DNA of 14,529 nt from Eubacterium sp. CAG:841 (GTDB taxonomy: Bacteria; Bacillota; Clostridia; Oscillospirales; CAG-272): positions 4,534-19,062 of the forward strand of contig FR898217.1 in the NCBI GenBank assembly GCA_000437375.1. The letters are read 5' to 3'. A program made the position numbers and the translations under genes. The notes below the pieces were generated by a model. It ran no database searches. It had not been told where the DNA came from and saw only the letters and a list, made by a program, of their open reading frames with translations. Of the stretch, positions 1 through 6,755 are shown piece after piece; position 1 is the first letter of the stretch; each line of letters starts with the position of its first letter.

Positions 1-14
1 CATTTGGGGAAAAC

Positions 15-707
15 TTATTTATCTTCAAAATCAGTGGAGGGGTCCTTTTCCGCAACACTGAAAAATGAAAGCGGATCCGCGCTCGCACCGTCAACATAAA
101 CTTCAAAATGAAGATGCGGATTTTCCGATATTTCTATAAGCGAAGTATCGCCCACATAGCCTATCGTCTGTCCCGCCTTGACCATAGCACCGGACGTAAG
201 CCCTTCGGGAAGCTTTGTTGAAAGATTCTTATAAACCGTCTTGCAGCTGTCCGAATGAGTTATCTCAATCGTCTGTCCCATCATCGGATCGGCATCGATA
301 AGAGAGATAACTCCGTCTGCTGCGGCAATTACCTCCGTACCGCTTTCGGCTTCAACATCGATTCCGCTGTGGATACGGTAATCCTCCATCGTCAGCGACC
401 ACACGGGAACATCGCTTGAATACTCTTTGAGCATCGTTCCGCCGACGACGGGGCAAAGCATTTTATCGGGCTTTACCGAAACGGGATTGTCATCCGTTTT
501 TCCGGTAGTGGTTGTCTGGGAAGTTGTCGAGTTTGTCGTTGTCTGAACGGTCGTCTGTCCGGATGTGGAGCTTTCACCGGGATTCGGTTTTGTTTTCTTT
601 GAAGAAGTAAATGCGATGATCGTGATTGCAATCGTTGCGGCAAGCAAAATTGCAAGCGCAATTGCAAGTCCGCGATTCAGTTGTCTTTTTCTTTGGTTTT
701 TGTTCAT
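15..707 (-). CDS. Membrane-anchored M23 (LytM/SpoIIQ-like) metallopeptidase
   Basis: This 230-residue protein has a short basic N-terminus, one transmembrane segment at about residues 13-33, a Thr/Ser-rich linker at about 45-70 and a C-terminal M23 domain at about 83-215. The zinc-ligand pattern of active LytM-type endopeptidases is complete: H113 and D117 (HSGID) plus H198 and H200 (HLHF). The active site should face outside, and the family cleaves peptide cross-bridges in peptidoglycan. The stretch before the first ligand (VWSLTMEDYRIHSGID) resembles clostridial SpoIIQ-like proteins of the engulfment machinery, but that assignment is inference, so no symbol is given. The ATG at 707 follows an AAAGGAAA ribosome-binding site at 8-nt spacing. 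The gene lies beyond the clpX terminator and so probably has its own promoter. It could instead be a vegetative cell-wall hydrolase. Confidence 0.88.
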   Translation of the reverse strand: MNKNQRKRQLNRGLAIALAILLAATIAITIIAFTSSKKTKPNPGESSTSGQTTVQTTTNSTTSQTTTTGKTDDNPVSVKPDKMLCPVVGGTMLKEYSSDVPVWSLTMEDYRIHSGIDVEAESGTEVIAAADGVISLIDADPMMGQTIEITHSDSCKTVYKNLSTKLPEGLTSGAMVKAGQTIGYVGDTSLIEISENPHLHFEVYVDGASADPLSFFSVAEKDPSTDFEDK

Positions 708-742
708 ATGTTATTTCCTTTCCGCCTGTATGGCGATAATTC

Positions 743-764
743 GTGTCGCTCATATTATCGACAC
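743..764. repeat. Inverted repeat GTGTCG-N10-CGACAC upstream of the M23 gene
   Basis: A perfect 6-bp inverted repeat with a 10-bp centre lies 36 bp upstream of the M23 start. On the minus strand the centre holds GATAAT (759-754), which matches a -10 box at 5 of 6 positions, although no good -35 is present 17 bp upstream. A GTATA at 783-779 is reminiscent of forespore sigma-factor -35 elements. This could be an operator over the M23 promoter, but no regulator is recognised. Confidence 0.35.
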
Positions 765-836
765 AAAAAAATCTCCGTTATACAGCGAAAAGGAAAATTT
801 TTATATTTTTAAAGCGCTTTTCGGGCGTCAATATCG

Positions 837-875
837 AAAAAAATAAAACCATCGCAAAAGCTGTGATGGTTTTAT
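837..875 (-). terminator. Intrinsic terminator of the tig-clpP-clpX unit
   Basis: An 11-bp perfect stem (843-853 with 865-875) extends inward through a G-U pair and two more pairs. In the minus-strand direction it is followed by a run of seven U (complement of the A-run 837-843). It begins 13 bp beyond the clpX stop codon. This is a classical rho-independent terminator, separating clpX from the M23 gene. Confidence 0.93.
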
Positions 876-888
876 ATACTTTTTGCAA

Positions 889-2133
889 TTATTTTTCTGC
901 AAAAACAAGTTCCGGCTTTTTACCGTCGAGCGTTTCCGCCGTTATCGTAACGGATTTCAGATTTTCCATAGAAGGGATCTCATACATAATGGGAAGCATT
1001 ATCTCCTCCATTATGGAACGGAGTCCCCTCGCGCCTGTTCCGCGTTCGATGGCACGGCGCGCTATCTTCGATATGGCGTCGTCCGTGAAAGTAATATCCA
1101 CGCCGTCCATACCTATAAGCTTTTTATACTGCTTGAGAATAGCGTTTTTCGGTTCGCGAAGGATTCTGGAAAGCGCTTCCTCATCAAGCTCGGAAAGACT
1201 CACTATAACGGGCAATCTGCCGACAAGCTCCGGAATAAGTCCGTACTTCACAATATCGTGAGACGTTACGTCGCGAAGCGTTCCGCCCGGAGTTTTTTCG
1301 GCTTTGCTCTTTATCTCGCTGCCGAAACCGACGCCCGACGCACCCTTGCGCTTTTCAATTATCTTTTCAAGACCGTCAAAAGCGCCGCCGCAGATAAAAA
1401 GTATGTTTTCCGTGTGGATCTGTATAAAATCCTGTCCCGGGTGCTTTCTTCCGCCCTGCGGAGGAACGTTTGCCGTTGTGCCTTCAAGTATTTTCAGAAG
1501 CGCCTGCTGAACGCCTTCGCCGGAAACATCGCGCGTGATCGAACGGTTTTCGCTCTTACGCGATATTTTGTCTATCTCGTCAATATAGATTATTCCCTTT
1601 TCGGCAAGCTCAACGTCGTAATCCGCCGCCTGAATAAGCCTTAAAAGAATGTTTTCAACATCCTCGCCGACATATCCCGCTTCGGTAAGAGTCGTTGCGT
1701 CGGCTATCGCAAAAGGCACTTTGAGCGTTTTTGCAAGAGTCTGTGCAAGGAATGTTTTTCCCACGCCGGTAGGACCGAGAAGAAGCACGTTGCTCTTCTG
1801 GATCTCCACTCCGTCGTCGTCTTTTTCTTTTTTTGATATTCTTTTGTAATGGTTATACACCGCCACCGAAAGCGCGATCTTCGCCTCATCCTGACCGATC
1901 ACATATTCGTCAAGTACAGCTTTTATCTCTTTGGGCTTGGGAAGCTCCGCAAGCTCTGTAAGCCCGTCCTCGCTCACCGACGAATGATAATCGTCGATCA
2001 ACTGTTCGCAGGCGAAAACGCAATCGTCGCAGATATACGTTCCGAGCGGAGAGGGGATAAGAAGTCCGACCTGATCCTCGCTTCTTCCGCAGAAAGAGCA
2101 ACGGCGCGATGCAGTATTTGTTCTGTCAGCCAT
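889..2133 (-). CDS. clpX: ATP-dependent Clp protease ATP-binding subunit ClpX
   Basis: ClpX is the AAA+ unfoldase that recognises tagged or regulatory substrates, unfolds them and threads them into ClpP. The 414-residue length is normal for the family. The N-terminal zinc-binding domain has C12, C15, C35 and C38. Other landmarks are Walker A GPTGVGKT (120-127), the pore-1 loop GYVGED (153-158), Walker B with IDEID (184-188), an RKH pore loop (229-231), a VGF in the ClpP-docking loop region (268-270), the likely arginine finger in ELVGRLP (R306) and sensor-2 GTGARGLRS (365-373). It starts 18 bp after clpP with an AAAGGAAA site and is followed at once by a strong terminator, so it closes the tig-clpP-clpX unit. 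Nothing is missing or unusual. Confidence 0.98.
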   Translation of the reverse strand: MADRTNTASRRCSFCGRSEDQVGLLIPSPLGTYICDDCVFACEQLIDDYHSSVSEDGLTELAELPKPKEIKAVLDEYVIGQDEAKIALSVAVYNHYKRISKKEKDDDGVEIQKSNVLLLGPTGVGKTFLAQTLAKTLKVPFAIADATTLTEAGYVGEDVENILLRLIQAADYDVELAEKGIIYIDEIDKISRKSENRSITRDVSGEGVQQALLKILEGTTANVPPQGGRKHPGQDFIQIHTENILFICGGAFDGLEKIIEKRKGASGVGFGSEIKSKAEKTPGGTLRDVTSHDIVKYGLIPELVGRLPVIVSLSELDEEALSRILREPKNAILKQYKKLIGMDGVDITFTDDAISKIARRAIERGTGARGLRSIMEEIMLPIMYEIPSMENLKSVTITAETLDGKKPELVFAEK

Positions 2134-2151
2134 TGGGCTACTTTCCTTTCG

Positions 2152-2736
2152 TCAGATGCGTTTGTCTATTACCTTATCGATAAGTCCGTAAGCCGCTGCT
2201 TCGTCTGCACTGAGGAAATTGTCACGTTCGGTATCGGCTTCGATCTGCTCTATCGACTTGCCTGTCTCTCTCGCCAATATCTCGTTTATGCGGCGTCTTG
2301 TCTTTATAATATGGTCTGTATGGATCTTCATATCGCTCGCCTGTCCCTGAATTCCTCCGAGAGGCTGGTGAATCATTATCTCGCTGTTGGTTAGAGCAAA
2401 TCTCTTGCCCTTTGCACCTGCAGCAAGAAGAAACGCGCCCATGCTTGCCGCCATACCGACGCATATAGTGGATACATCGCACTTGATGTAGTTCATCGTG
2501 TCGAATATAGCCATGCCTGCGGTAACGGAGCCGCCGGGACTGTTTATATAAAGCGCTATGTCCTTATCGGGATCCTGAGATTCAAGATGAAGAAGCTGCG
2601 CCACCACAAGCGATGCCGTAACATCATTCACCTCGTCGCTGAGGAAAACTATTCTGTCATTGAGCAGGCGCGAATAAATATCGTAAGAACGTTCGCCCTT
2701 GCTCGTCTGTTCTATTACATAAGGTACGAGTGCCAT
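2152..2736 (-). CDS. clpP: ATP-dependent Clp protease proteolytic subunit ClpP
   Basis: ClpP is the tetradecameric serine peptidase that degrades substrates delivered by ClpX or ClpC. The protein has 194 residues, normal for a ClpP with little or no propeptide. The catalytic triad is visible as S98 in GMAASMGAF, H123 in MIHQP and D172 in TERDNFLS. The SPGGSVTAG loop (66-74) provides the oxyanion-hole region. The ATG at 2736 follows AAAGGAG at about 8-nt spacing. It lies 40 bp downstream of tig and 18 bp upstream of clpX, the usual clostridial arrangement, and is probably co-transcribed from the promoter upstream of tig. No heat-shock operator (CIRCE or CtsR-like repeat) was seen in the short gaps. 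Confidence 0.98.
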   Translation of the reverse strand: MALVPYVIEQTSKGERSYDIYSRLLNDRIVFLSDEVNDVTASLVVAQLLHLESQDPDKDIALYINSPGGSVTAGMAIFDTMNYIKCDVSTICVGMAASMGAFLLAAGAKGKRFALTNSEIMIHQPLGGIQGQASDMKIHTDHIIKTRRRINEILARETGKSIEQIEADTERDNFLSADEAAAYGLIDKVIDKRI

Positions 2737-2776
2737 AAAATATCTCCTTTCTGTGCCGGGTTCGGCGGAGAGTATC

Positions 2777-4210
2777 TTACTCCGCGTCGCCTTCGGTCTT
2801 TGTTTCTGTCTTTGCTTCGGCTTTCTTTGCCGTTGATTTTCTTGTTGTTTTCTTTACGGGTTCGGCTGCTTCGGCACCTTCTTCGGTTGCGGCTTCAGCT
2901 TTTTTTGCCGTTTTCTTTGCAGCGGCTCTCTTTGTCTTTACTTCTGCATTGTCGCGGACAAAGTCAAGAGCTTCCGCAACAACTACGTCTGCAGCGATAT
3001 CCTTTTCGTTTACAGCGGCTTTTACTTTTTCGATCTCAAGACCGTATGCGTCTGCAATTTTCTTGTATTCGGCTTCGATCTTCTCTGCGTCGGCTGTAAG
3101 ATTTTCGAGCTTTGCAACCGTTTCGAGAGCGAGACGGATCTTTACGTTCTTTTCAGCCTGAGGACGGAGCTGTGCCTTGAGCGAGTCAACAGTTGCGCCC
3201 GTGTACTGCATAAACGTTTTCATATCTATGCCCTGATAACGGAGACGGTTTTCATAATCGCGCAGACAAGCGTCAAGCTCGTTTTCAAACATAGCTTCGG
3301 GAATGTCCGCTTCAAGATTTTCGGAGAGCGCGTCAAGAAGCTGTTCATCTATCTTTGCGTCCTGAGCTTTCTTGGCATTCTCTTCGAGTTTCGCCTTTAT
3401 GTCAGCCTTATATTCATCGAGAGTATTGAATTCGGAAACGTCCTTTACGAATTCGTCATCAAGCACGGGAAGCTCGTCAAACTTGATCTCATGGAGCTTG
3501 CACTTGAACGTAGCGGGCTTTCCGGCAAGAGTCGTTTCATGATAATCCGTCGGGAAAGTAACCTCAACGTCAAATTCGTCGCCTATGTTATGACCGCAGA
3601 TCTGATCTTCAAATCCGGGAATGAACTGACCTGAACCGAGTTTGAGGTGATATTTTTCAGCCTTGCCGCCTTCAAATGCCTTGCCGTCGGTATAGCCGTC
3701 AAAATCGAACACAACGCAGTCGCCGTTCTGTGCGGGACGGTCGGTTACGTCTATCTCTCTTGCGTTTCTTTCACGCATTGACTGTATTTCATGTTCAACA
3801 GCTTCATCGCTTACGGTTACGTTTTCTTTCTCTGCTTTAAGTCCCTTGTAAGCTTTTAGAGTACATTCCGGCTTTACAAATACTTTAACCATGATAACAA
3901 CACCGTCGTCATCAATGGATTTTACATCGTATTCGGGAGCGGAAACAACTTCGAGAGCTGTTTCTGCAAGTGCGTCCGAATAAGCCTTCGGAACGACCTC
4001 GTTCAGAGCATCTTCATAGAAAACGCCTTTACCGTACATTTTTTCAATGATCGCTCTGGGCGCTTTGCCCTTACGGAAGCCGGGAACGTTCATCTTTGGT
4101 GCATTCTTTTTGAACGCTGCGTCAACAGCCGCGTCAAATTCAGCGCGGTCTATCTGGATCTCAAGTTCTTTGCGGTTTTTTTCGGCATCGCCGACTTTTA
4201 ACACTTTCAT
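2777..4210 (-). CDS. tig: Trigger factor, ribosome-associated chaperone/PPIase, with long basic tail
   Basis: Trigger factor binds at the ribosomal exit tunnel, shields nascent chains and catalyses prolyl isomerisation. The N-terminal ribosome-binding domain carries the signature GFRKGKAP (44-51). A central FKBP-type PPIase domain spans about 158-244 and includes GSGQFIPGFE (192-201). An alpha-helical C-terminal domain continues to about residue 424. At 477 residues it is longer than usual (about 430), because residues 425-477 form a low-complexity tail of Lys, Ala, Glu and Thr with repeated KKTAKKAE-like units. The ATG at 4210 follows a GGAGGA site. A perfect-consensus promoter lies just upstream (4261-4289). 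clpP and clpX follow, linking folding with degradation. Confidence 0.97.
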   Translation of the reverse strand: MKVLKVGDAEKNRKELEIQIDRAEFDAAVDAAFKKNAPKMNVPGFRKGKAPRAIIEKMYGKGVFYEDALNEVVPKAYSDALAETALEVVSAPEYDVKSIDDDGVVIMVKVFVKPECTLKAYKGLKAEKENVTVSDEAVEHEIQSMRERNAREIDVTDRPAQNGDCVVFDFDGYTDGKAFEGGKAEKYHLKLGSGQFIPGFEDQICGHNIGDEFDVEVTFPTDYHETTLAGKPATFKCKLHEIKFDELPVLDDEFVKDVSEFNTLDEYKADIKAKLEENAKKAQDAKIDEQLLDALSENLEADIPEAMFENELDACLRDYENRLRYQGIDMKTFMQYTGATVDSLKAQLRPQAEKNVKIRLALETVAKLENLTADAEKIEAEYKKIADAYGLEIEKVKAAVNEKDIAADVVVAEALDFVRDNAEVKTKRAAAKKTAKKAEAATEEGAEAAEPVKKTTRKSTAKKAEAKTETKTEGDAE

Positions 4211-4260
4211 TATTTTTTCCTCCGATTTTTTTATCTTTTGTCACTTGACATACAAAATTG

Positions 4261-4289
4261 ATTATATCATTATCCGCCTGTAATGTCAA
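4261..4289 (-). promoter_or_regulatory. Exact-consensus sigma-A promoter for tig-clpP-clpX
   Basis: On the minus strand TTGACA (4289-4284) and TATAAT (4266-4261) are separated by exactly 17 bp, and a TG one base before the -10 makes it an extended -10. All 12 core positions match the housekeeping consensus. The -35 lies inside the last codons of the upstream metallophosphoesterase gene. Transcription should begin near 4254, leaving a leader of roughly 45 nt before the tig ATG. Confidence 0.92.
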
Positions 4290-5019
4290 CATTTTTTTGT
4301 ATCAACAGAGGGTCAAACATTAAATAATCTGCTGAAACAAGGTAAAAATCTATGTCCGCATAATTTATTTTTGCCGGAGCTTCGTAATTTCCGTGAATAT
4401 GCCCGTAATAACAACGCTCTATCCCGCCCTTATAAAGCTCCATGATTATCTCATCGCACATATAGCCCTTGAATATCGCCGGAAAGTGAAGAAACGCTAT
4501 GATCTCTTTGTTTTCGCCGCGCTCCGCTGCGGCGTCGCGAAGCTTTTTCGCCGCGTCTATACTCATTTTCAGCCTTACAACCTCGCGCGCGACTATCTTT
4601 TTGTTGTCCGCCCCGCGAGCAAGATTTTCCTTGTCGTCATTGTACCATCCGCGCGATCCGCAAACTATGAAGTCCTCCGTTTCGACGGCGTTATTCTGCA
4701 AAAACGTCATAGTCCCGTAACCGCACGCGGCTATAAAATCGTCAAGCTTCTTTTTTGTCTGCCAATAATAATCGTGATTGCCCTTAAGCATTATCTTTTT
4801 GCCGGGAAGCGACTCGATAAAATCGAAATCCGCCTTTGCCTCGTCAAGCGTCATCGCCCATGATATATCTCCGGGCACGACTACTGTGTCCTCCGGCTTT
4901 ATTTTCTTTTTCCAATTTTCTTCTATCTTCTCATCGTGACCGTTCCATCTCGTGCCGAAAATATCCATCGGCTTTCTGACGGTGCGCGAAAGATGAAGAT
5001 CTCCTATGGTGTAAAGCAA
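4270..5019 (-). CDS. Calcineurin-like metallophosphoesterase
   Basis: This 249-residue cytoplasmic protein has the full two-metal metallophosphoesterase pattern: D7 and H9 (GDLH), D51 (PGDIS), N81 and H82 (GNHD), H178 (LHFP) and H207/H209 (GHIHG). There is no signal peptide. The substrate cannot be deduced; the family includes phosphodiesterases and protein phosphatases. The start is a TTG at 5019-5017, supported by a strong GGGAGG site about 10 nt upstream and by the conserved LYTIGDLHLS opening that follows directly. The 3' end overlaps the tig promoter, so the two genes are adjacent but transcription is reinforced between them. It is separated from unit A by the convergent DUF1540 gene and its shared hairpin. 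Confidence 0.92.
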   Translation of the reverse strand: MLYTIGDLHLSRTVRKPMDIFGTRWNGHDEKIEENWKKKIKPEDTVVVPGDISWAMTLDEAKADFDFIESLPGKKIMLKGNHDYYWQTKKKLDDFIAACGYGTMTFLQNNAVETEDFIVCGSRGWYNDDKENLARGADNKKIVAREVVRLKMSIDAAKKLRDAAAERGENKEIIAFLHFPAIFKGYMCDEIIMELYKGGIERCYYGHIHGNYEAPAKINYADIDFYLVSADYLMFDPLLIQKNVDITGG

Positions 5020-5097
5020 AGGCGATTGCCTCCCTTTTTCAATATTTTTCGAAATTTTTGTTTTTGAATTTTAGCCGGCATATTTCTTTTCCGTTTG

Positions 5098-5114
5098 GGC
5101 AAACTGTATTTGCC
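5098..5114. repeat. Inverted repeat GGCAAA-N5-TTTGCC upstream of the DUF1540 gene
   Basis: This perfect 6-bp dyad with a 5-bp centre lies in the divergent region between the metallophosphoesterase (minus) and the DUF1540 gene (plus). It is the size of a typical repressor operator. It overlaps a weak match to a sporulation sigma-F-type -10 on the plus strand (5097-5105), with GCATA at 5078-5082 as a possible -35. The 14-bp spacing is short for that class, so this is only suggestive. Confidence 0.3.
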
Positions 5115-5147
5115 GATAAAAAGGCACAGATGTGATATGAAAGGACC

Positions 5148-5163
5148 TCCGGAATTTTCCGGA
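5148..5163. repeat. Palindrome TCCGGAA-TT-TTCCGGA before the DUF1540 start codon
   Basis: A 7-bp perfect inverted repeat with a 2-bp centre ends 16 bp before the DUF1540 ATG. In RNA it could form a five-pair hairpin next to the ribosome-binding region; as DNA it resembles an operator. No function can be assigned from sequence alone. Confidence 0.35.
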
Positions 5164-5179
5164 TACGGAATATTACCAA

Positions 5180-5389
5180 ATGGAATTTGAAAAAAAAGAT
5201 ACTCTCGGCACAGATAAAGCCACTTGCAAAACATGCAAGAAGAACGGCGGCGTTTCGTGCGACGTTACAAACTGTGTTTATCACGACGGCGACTGCACCT
5301 GCAAAGCCGACAGGATAAACGTCGGACCCAGCTACGCTACAAGCTGCACAGATACAGTCTGCGCAACGTTCAAACAGAAAAATATCTGA
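5180..5389 (+). CDS. Small cysteine-rich DUF1540 protein
   Basis: This 69-residue protein contains eight cysteines (C16, C19, C27, C32, C39, C41, C56, C61). It has the DUF1540 layout: a CxVxNCxY-like segment (27-34), a CxC pair with a following RINVG (45-49), and a final SCxDTxCATF (55-64). DUF1540 proteins are short, found mostly in Bacillota, probably bind metal through these cysteines, and have no established function. It is the only plus-strand gene in the left 13.8 kb and is convergent with the dipeptidase, sharing its terminator hairpin. The ribosome-binding site is weak (GGAA-like, about 9 nt before the ATG). Two palindromes upstream suggest separate control. The cysteine pattern makes this a real gene even though overlapping minus-strand frames are also open. 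Confidence 0.88.
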   Translation: MEFEKKDTLGTDKATCKTCKKNGGVSCDVTNCVYHDGDCTCKADRINVGPSYATSCTDTVCATFKQKNI

Positions 5390-5393
5390 GTAA

Positions 5394-5413
5394 AATGCGG
5401 CGAAAGCCGCATT
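5394..5413. terminator. Shared bidirectional terminator hairpin between convergent genes
   Basis: An 8-bp GC-rich stem (AATGCGGC with GCCGCATT) closes on a GAAA tetraloop. It lies 4 bp after the DUF1540 stop and overlaps the last bases of the dipeptidase stop codon. Reading the minus strand it is followed by UUUUA; reading plus it is followed only by a mixed A/U stretch. It should therefore work better for the dipeptidase-side transcript. Confidence 0.65.
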
Positions 5414-6341
5414 ACATATATCTGCAAATAAACCTTTCCGCGTTGTAAAAGAAAATGTCCTCCGCGCTCTGCTCGCTCACTCCGGCCGAAACAAGCGCAT
5501 CAAAAAGGCGCGGCATATCGGATACATTTCTTATCTCTTCGGGCGGAGTAGCGCCGTCAAGATCGGCGCCTATGCAAATACTTTTTTCAAGTCCTATGTC
5601 AAGATAGTGCAAAATATGACGCACCGCGTCCGAAAGATGCGCCGGTTTTGCATCGGAAAGAAAGCCTCCGGCAAGGCAAACGCCTATAATTCCGCCCGCT
5701 CCGGCGATTTTTTTCGCAAGTTCATCCGTTAAATTCCGCCGGTGCGATGTCACTGCGCGAGCACTTGAATGGCTCGCTATCGCCGGAATCTTTCCGCTCT
5801 TGCAAATCTCTGTCGCTTCCTCCGTCATTCTGTCCGAAGCATGCGAAAGATCGACCGCCATTCCAAGCGCCGAAAGCCTCTCTAAAGCCTTGCGCCCGAA
5901 GTCGGTAAGTCCGTTTTCCGTGTTGTGCGCACCGCCTATATCGCAATCGTCTTTCCACACGAGCGTGAAAAATCTCGCTCCTGCCGCATAAAGCACATCA
6001 AGCCTTGAAATATCTCCGCAGAGCAGCTTCCCGCCCTCAATTCCGAGAAAAACAGGCTGTCTGCCTTCCGAAGACGCTTTTGTCATATCGACAGAGTTGC
6101 GGCAAAAACAGAACTGAGGATTTTTATCAAGCTCATTTGTGAAATTATCGCAGATCTTAAAAAACTTTTCGTAACATTCCTGCCCCGAAATATCGTTTTG
6201 TGACCATATGTCCATTATCTGCGCGTATTTTTCAAAACCGCGCACCTTTTCCGCCGTTATGTGCGTCCCGCCGGACGCAAGCGGCGTTTTTCTTTCATAA
6301 AGCTCAAACGGCGTATCGCAGTGAAGGTCAAAATACTTCAT
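5412..6341 (-). CDS. Membrane dipeptidase family protein (peptidase M19)
   Basis: This 309-residue protein belongs to the renal/membrane dipeptidase family, zinc enzymes that hydrolyse dipeptides. Metal-site residues seen are H7 and D9 (DLHCD), the bridging E102 (GIEGG), H167 (LSHAS) and H191 (SHSSARAV). A following DLDG (260-263) matches the family's active-site aspartate. There is no signal peptide, so it is probably cytoplasmic, as in other clostridial members. The ATG at 6341 follows AAGGAG at good spacing and lies 27 bp after yraN, at the end of the secA unit. Peptide recycling is the likely role, but the real substrate, including D-amino-acid-containing dipeptides, cannot be told from sequence. 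Confidence 0.93.
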   Translation of the reverse strand: MKYFDLHCDTPFELYERKTPLASGGTHITAEKVRGFEKYAQIMDIWSQNDISGQECYEKFFKICDNFTNELDKNPQFCFCRNSVDMTKASSEGRQPVFLGIEGGKLLCGDISRLDVLYAAGARFFTLVWKDDCDIGGAHNTENGLTDFGRKALERLSALGMAVDLSHASDRMTEEATEICKSGKIPAIASHSSARAVTSHRRNLTDELAKKIAGAGGIIGVCLAGGFLSDAKPAHLSDAVRHILHYLDIGLEKSICIGADLDGATPPEEIRNVSDMPRLFDALVSAGVSEQSAEDIFFYNAERFICRYM

Positions 6342-6368
6342 AACGTTTCTCCTTAAAGATAAAATATG

Positions 6369-6755
6369 TTAAACCGTCACGTTTTTTATATGCACAATTC
6401 CCTTTTCGGAAAGGGTAAGCGCGCCGTCTTCATCTTTTATATATACTTCAATGACGTCTATTCTCGGCTTTTTTGTACATTTTGTTTCGTACAGATACTG
6501 CCGTGCGCAAAGCACCATATTTTCAAGCTTCTTTTTTGTAACTGCCGAAGCCGGACGCCCGAACCTGAGAGAAAATTCGGCGTCTGTTCTTGTCTTGACT
6601 TCAACAAAAAGGATTTCGCTTTCATTTTCACAGATTATGTCGGTCTCGATGTGTCCGAAATGGATGTTTCTTCCCGTCACCGTATAGCCTTCTTTTTCAA
6701 GATATTTTGAGGCGATATCTTCGCCTGCCGAGCCGAATTTTCTGTTATTTTTCAT
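6369..6755 (-). CDS. yraN: YraN/UPF0102 family predicted endonuclease
   Basis: This is a member of the UPF0102 family of small proteins with a PD-(D/E)XK nuclease-like fold related to Holliday-junction resolvases. From the chosen ATG it has 128 residues. Visible features are GEDIA (11-15), D39 in the segment equivalent to the usual GEIDLI, and EVKTR (52-56), giving D-x12-E-x-K. The glycine that normally opens GEID is replaced (IETDI), a modest divergence. The frame is open to 6812, but the extra 19 residues lie inside rnhB and do not resemble the family, while MKNNRKFGSAGEDIA is a typical beginning. It therefore overlaps the end of rnhB by 11 bp. The ribosome-binding site (GGGCAAAA) is weak, suggesting translational coupling to rnhB. 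Confidence 0.88.
   Translation of the reverse strand: MKNNRKFGSAGEDIASKYLEKEGYTVTGRNIHFGHIETDIICENESEILFVEVKTRTDAEFSLRFGRPASAVTKKKLENMVLCARQYLYETKCTKKPRIDVIEVYIKDEDGALTLSEKGIVHIKNVTV

Noticed and set aside
1..14. CAT at 1-3 as the start codon of a further minus-strand gene
   Set aside because: There is no purine-rich ribosome-binding site before it, and only three bases are available, so nothing can be supported.
883..1644. 253-codon plus-strand open frame opposite clpX
   Set aside because: It covers the terminator and the conserved ClpX AAA+ coding region in antisense and shows no domain or ribosome-binding site.
2587..3099. Leu/Arg-rich plus-strand frame opposite tig and clpP
   Set aside because: The low-complexity composition is the antisense of the Lys/Ala-rich trigger factor tail.
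4245..4273. Plus-strand TTGACA (4245-4250) with CATTAT 17 bp downstream
   Set aside because: The -10 matches only 4 of 6 positions, and the transcript would only be antisense to the metallophosphoesterase. The overlapping minus-strand promoter is perfect and explains the region.
5004..5284. Two short minus-strand open frames opposite the DUF1540 gene
   Set aside because: The plus strand encodes a recognisable DUF1540 cysteine pattern. The minus frames have no family features and overlap the metallophosphoesterase start region.
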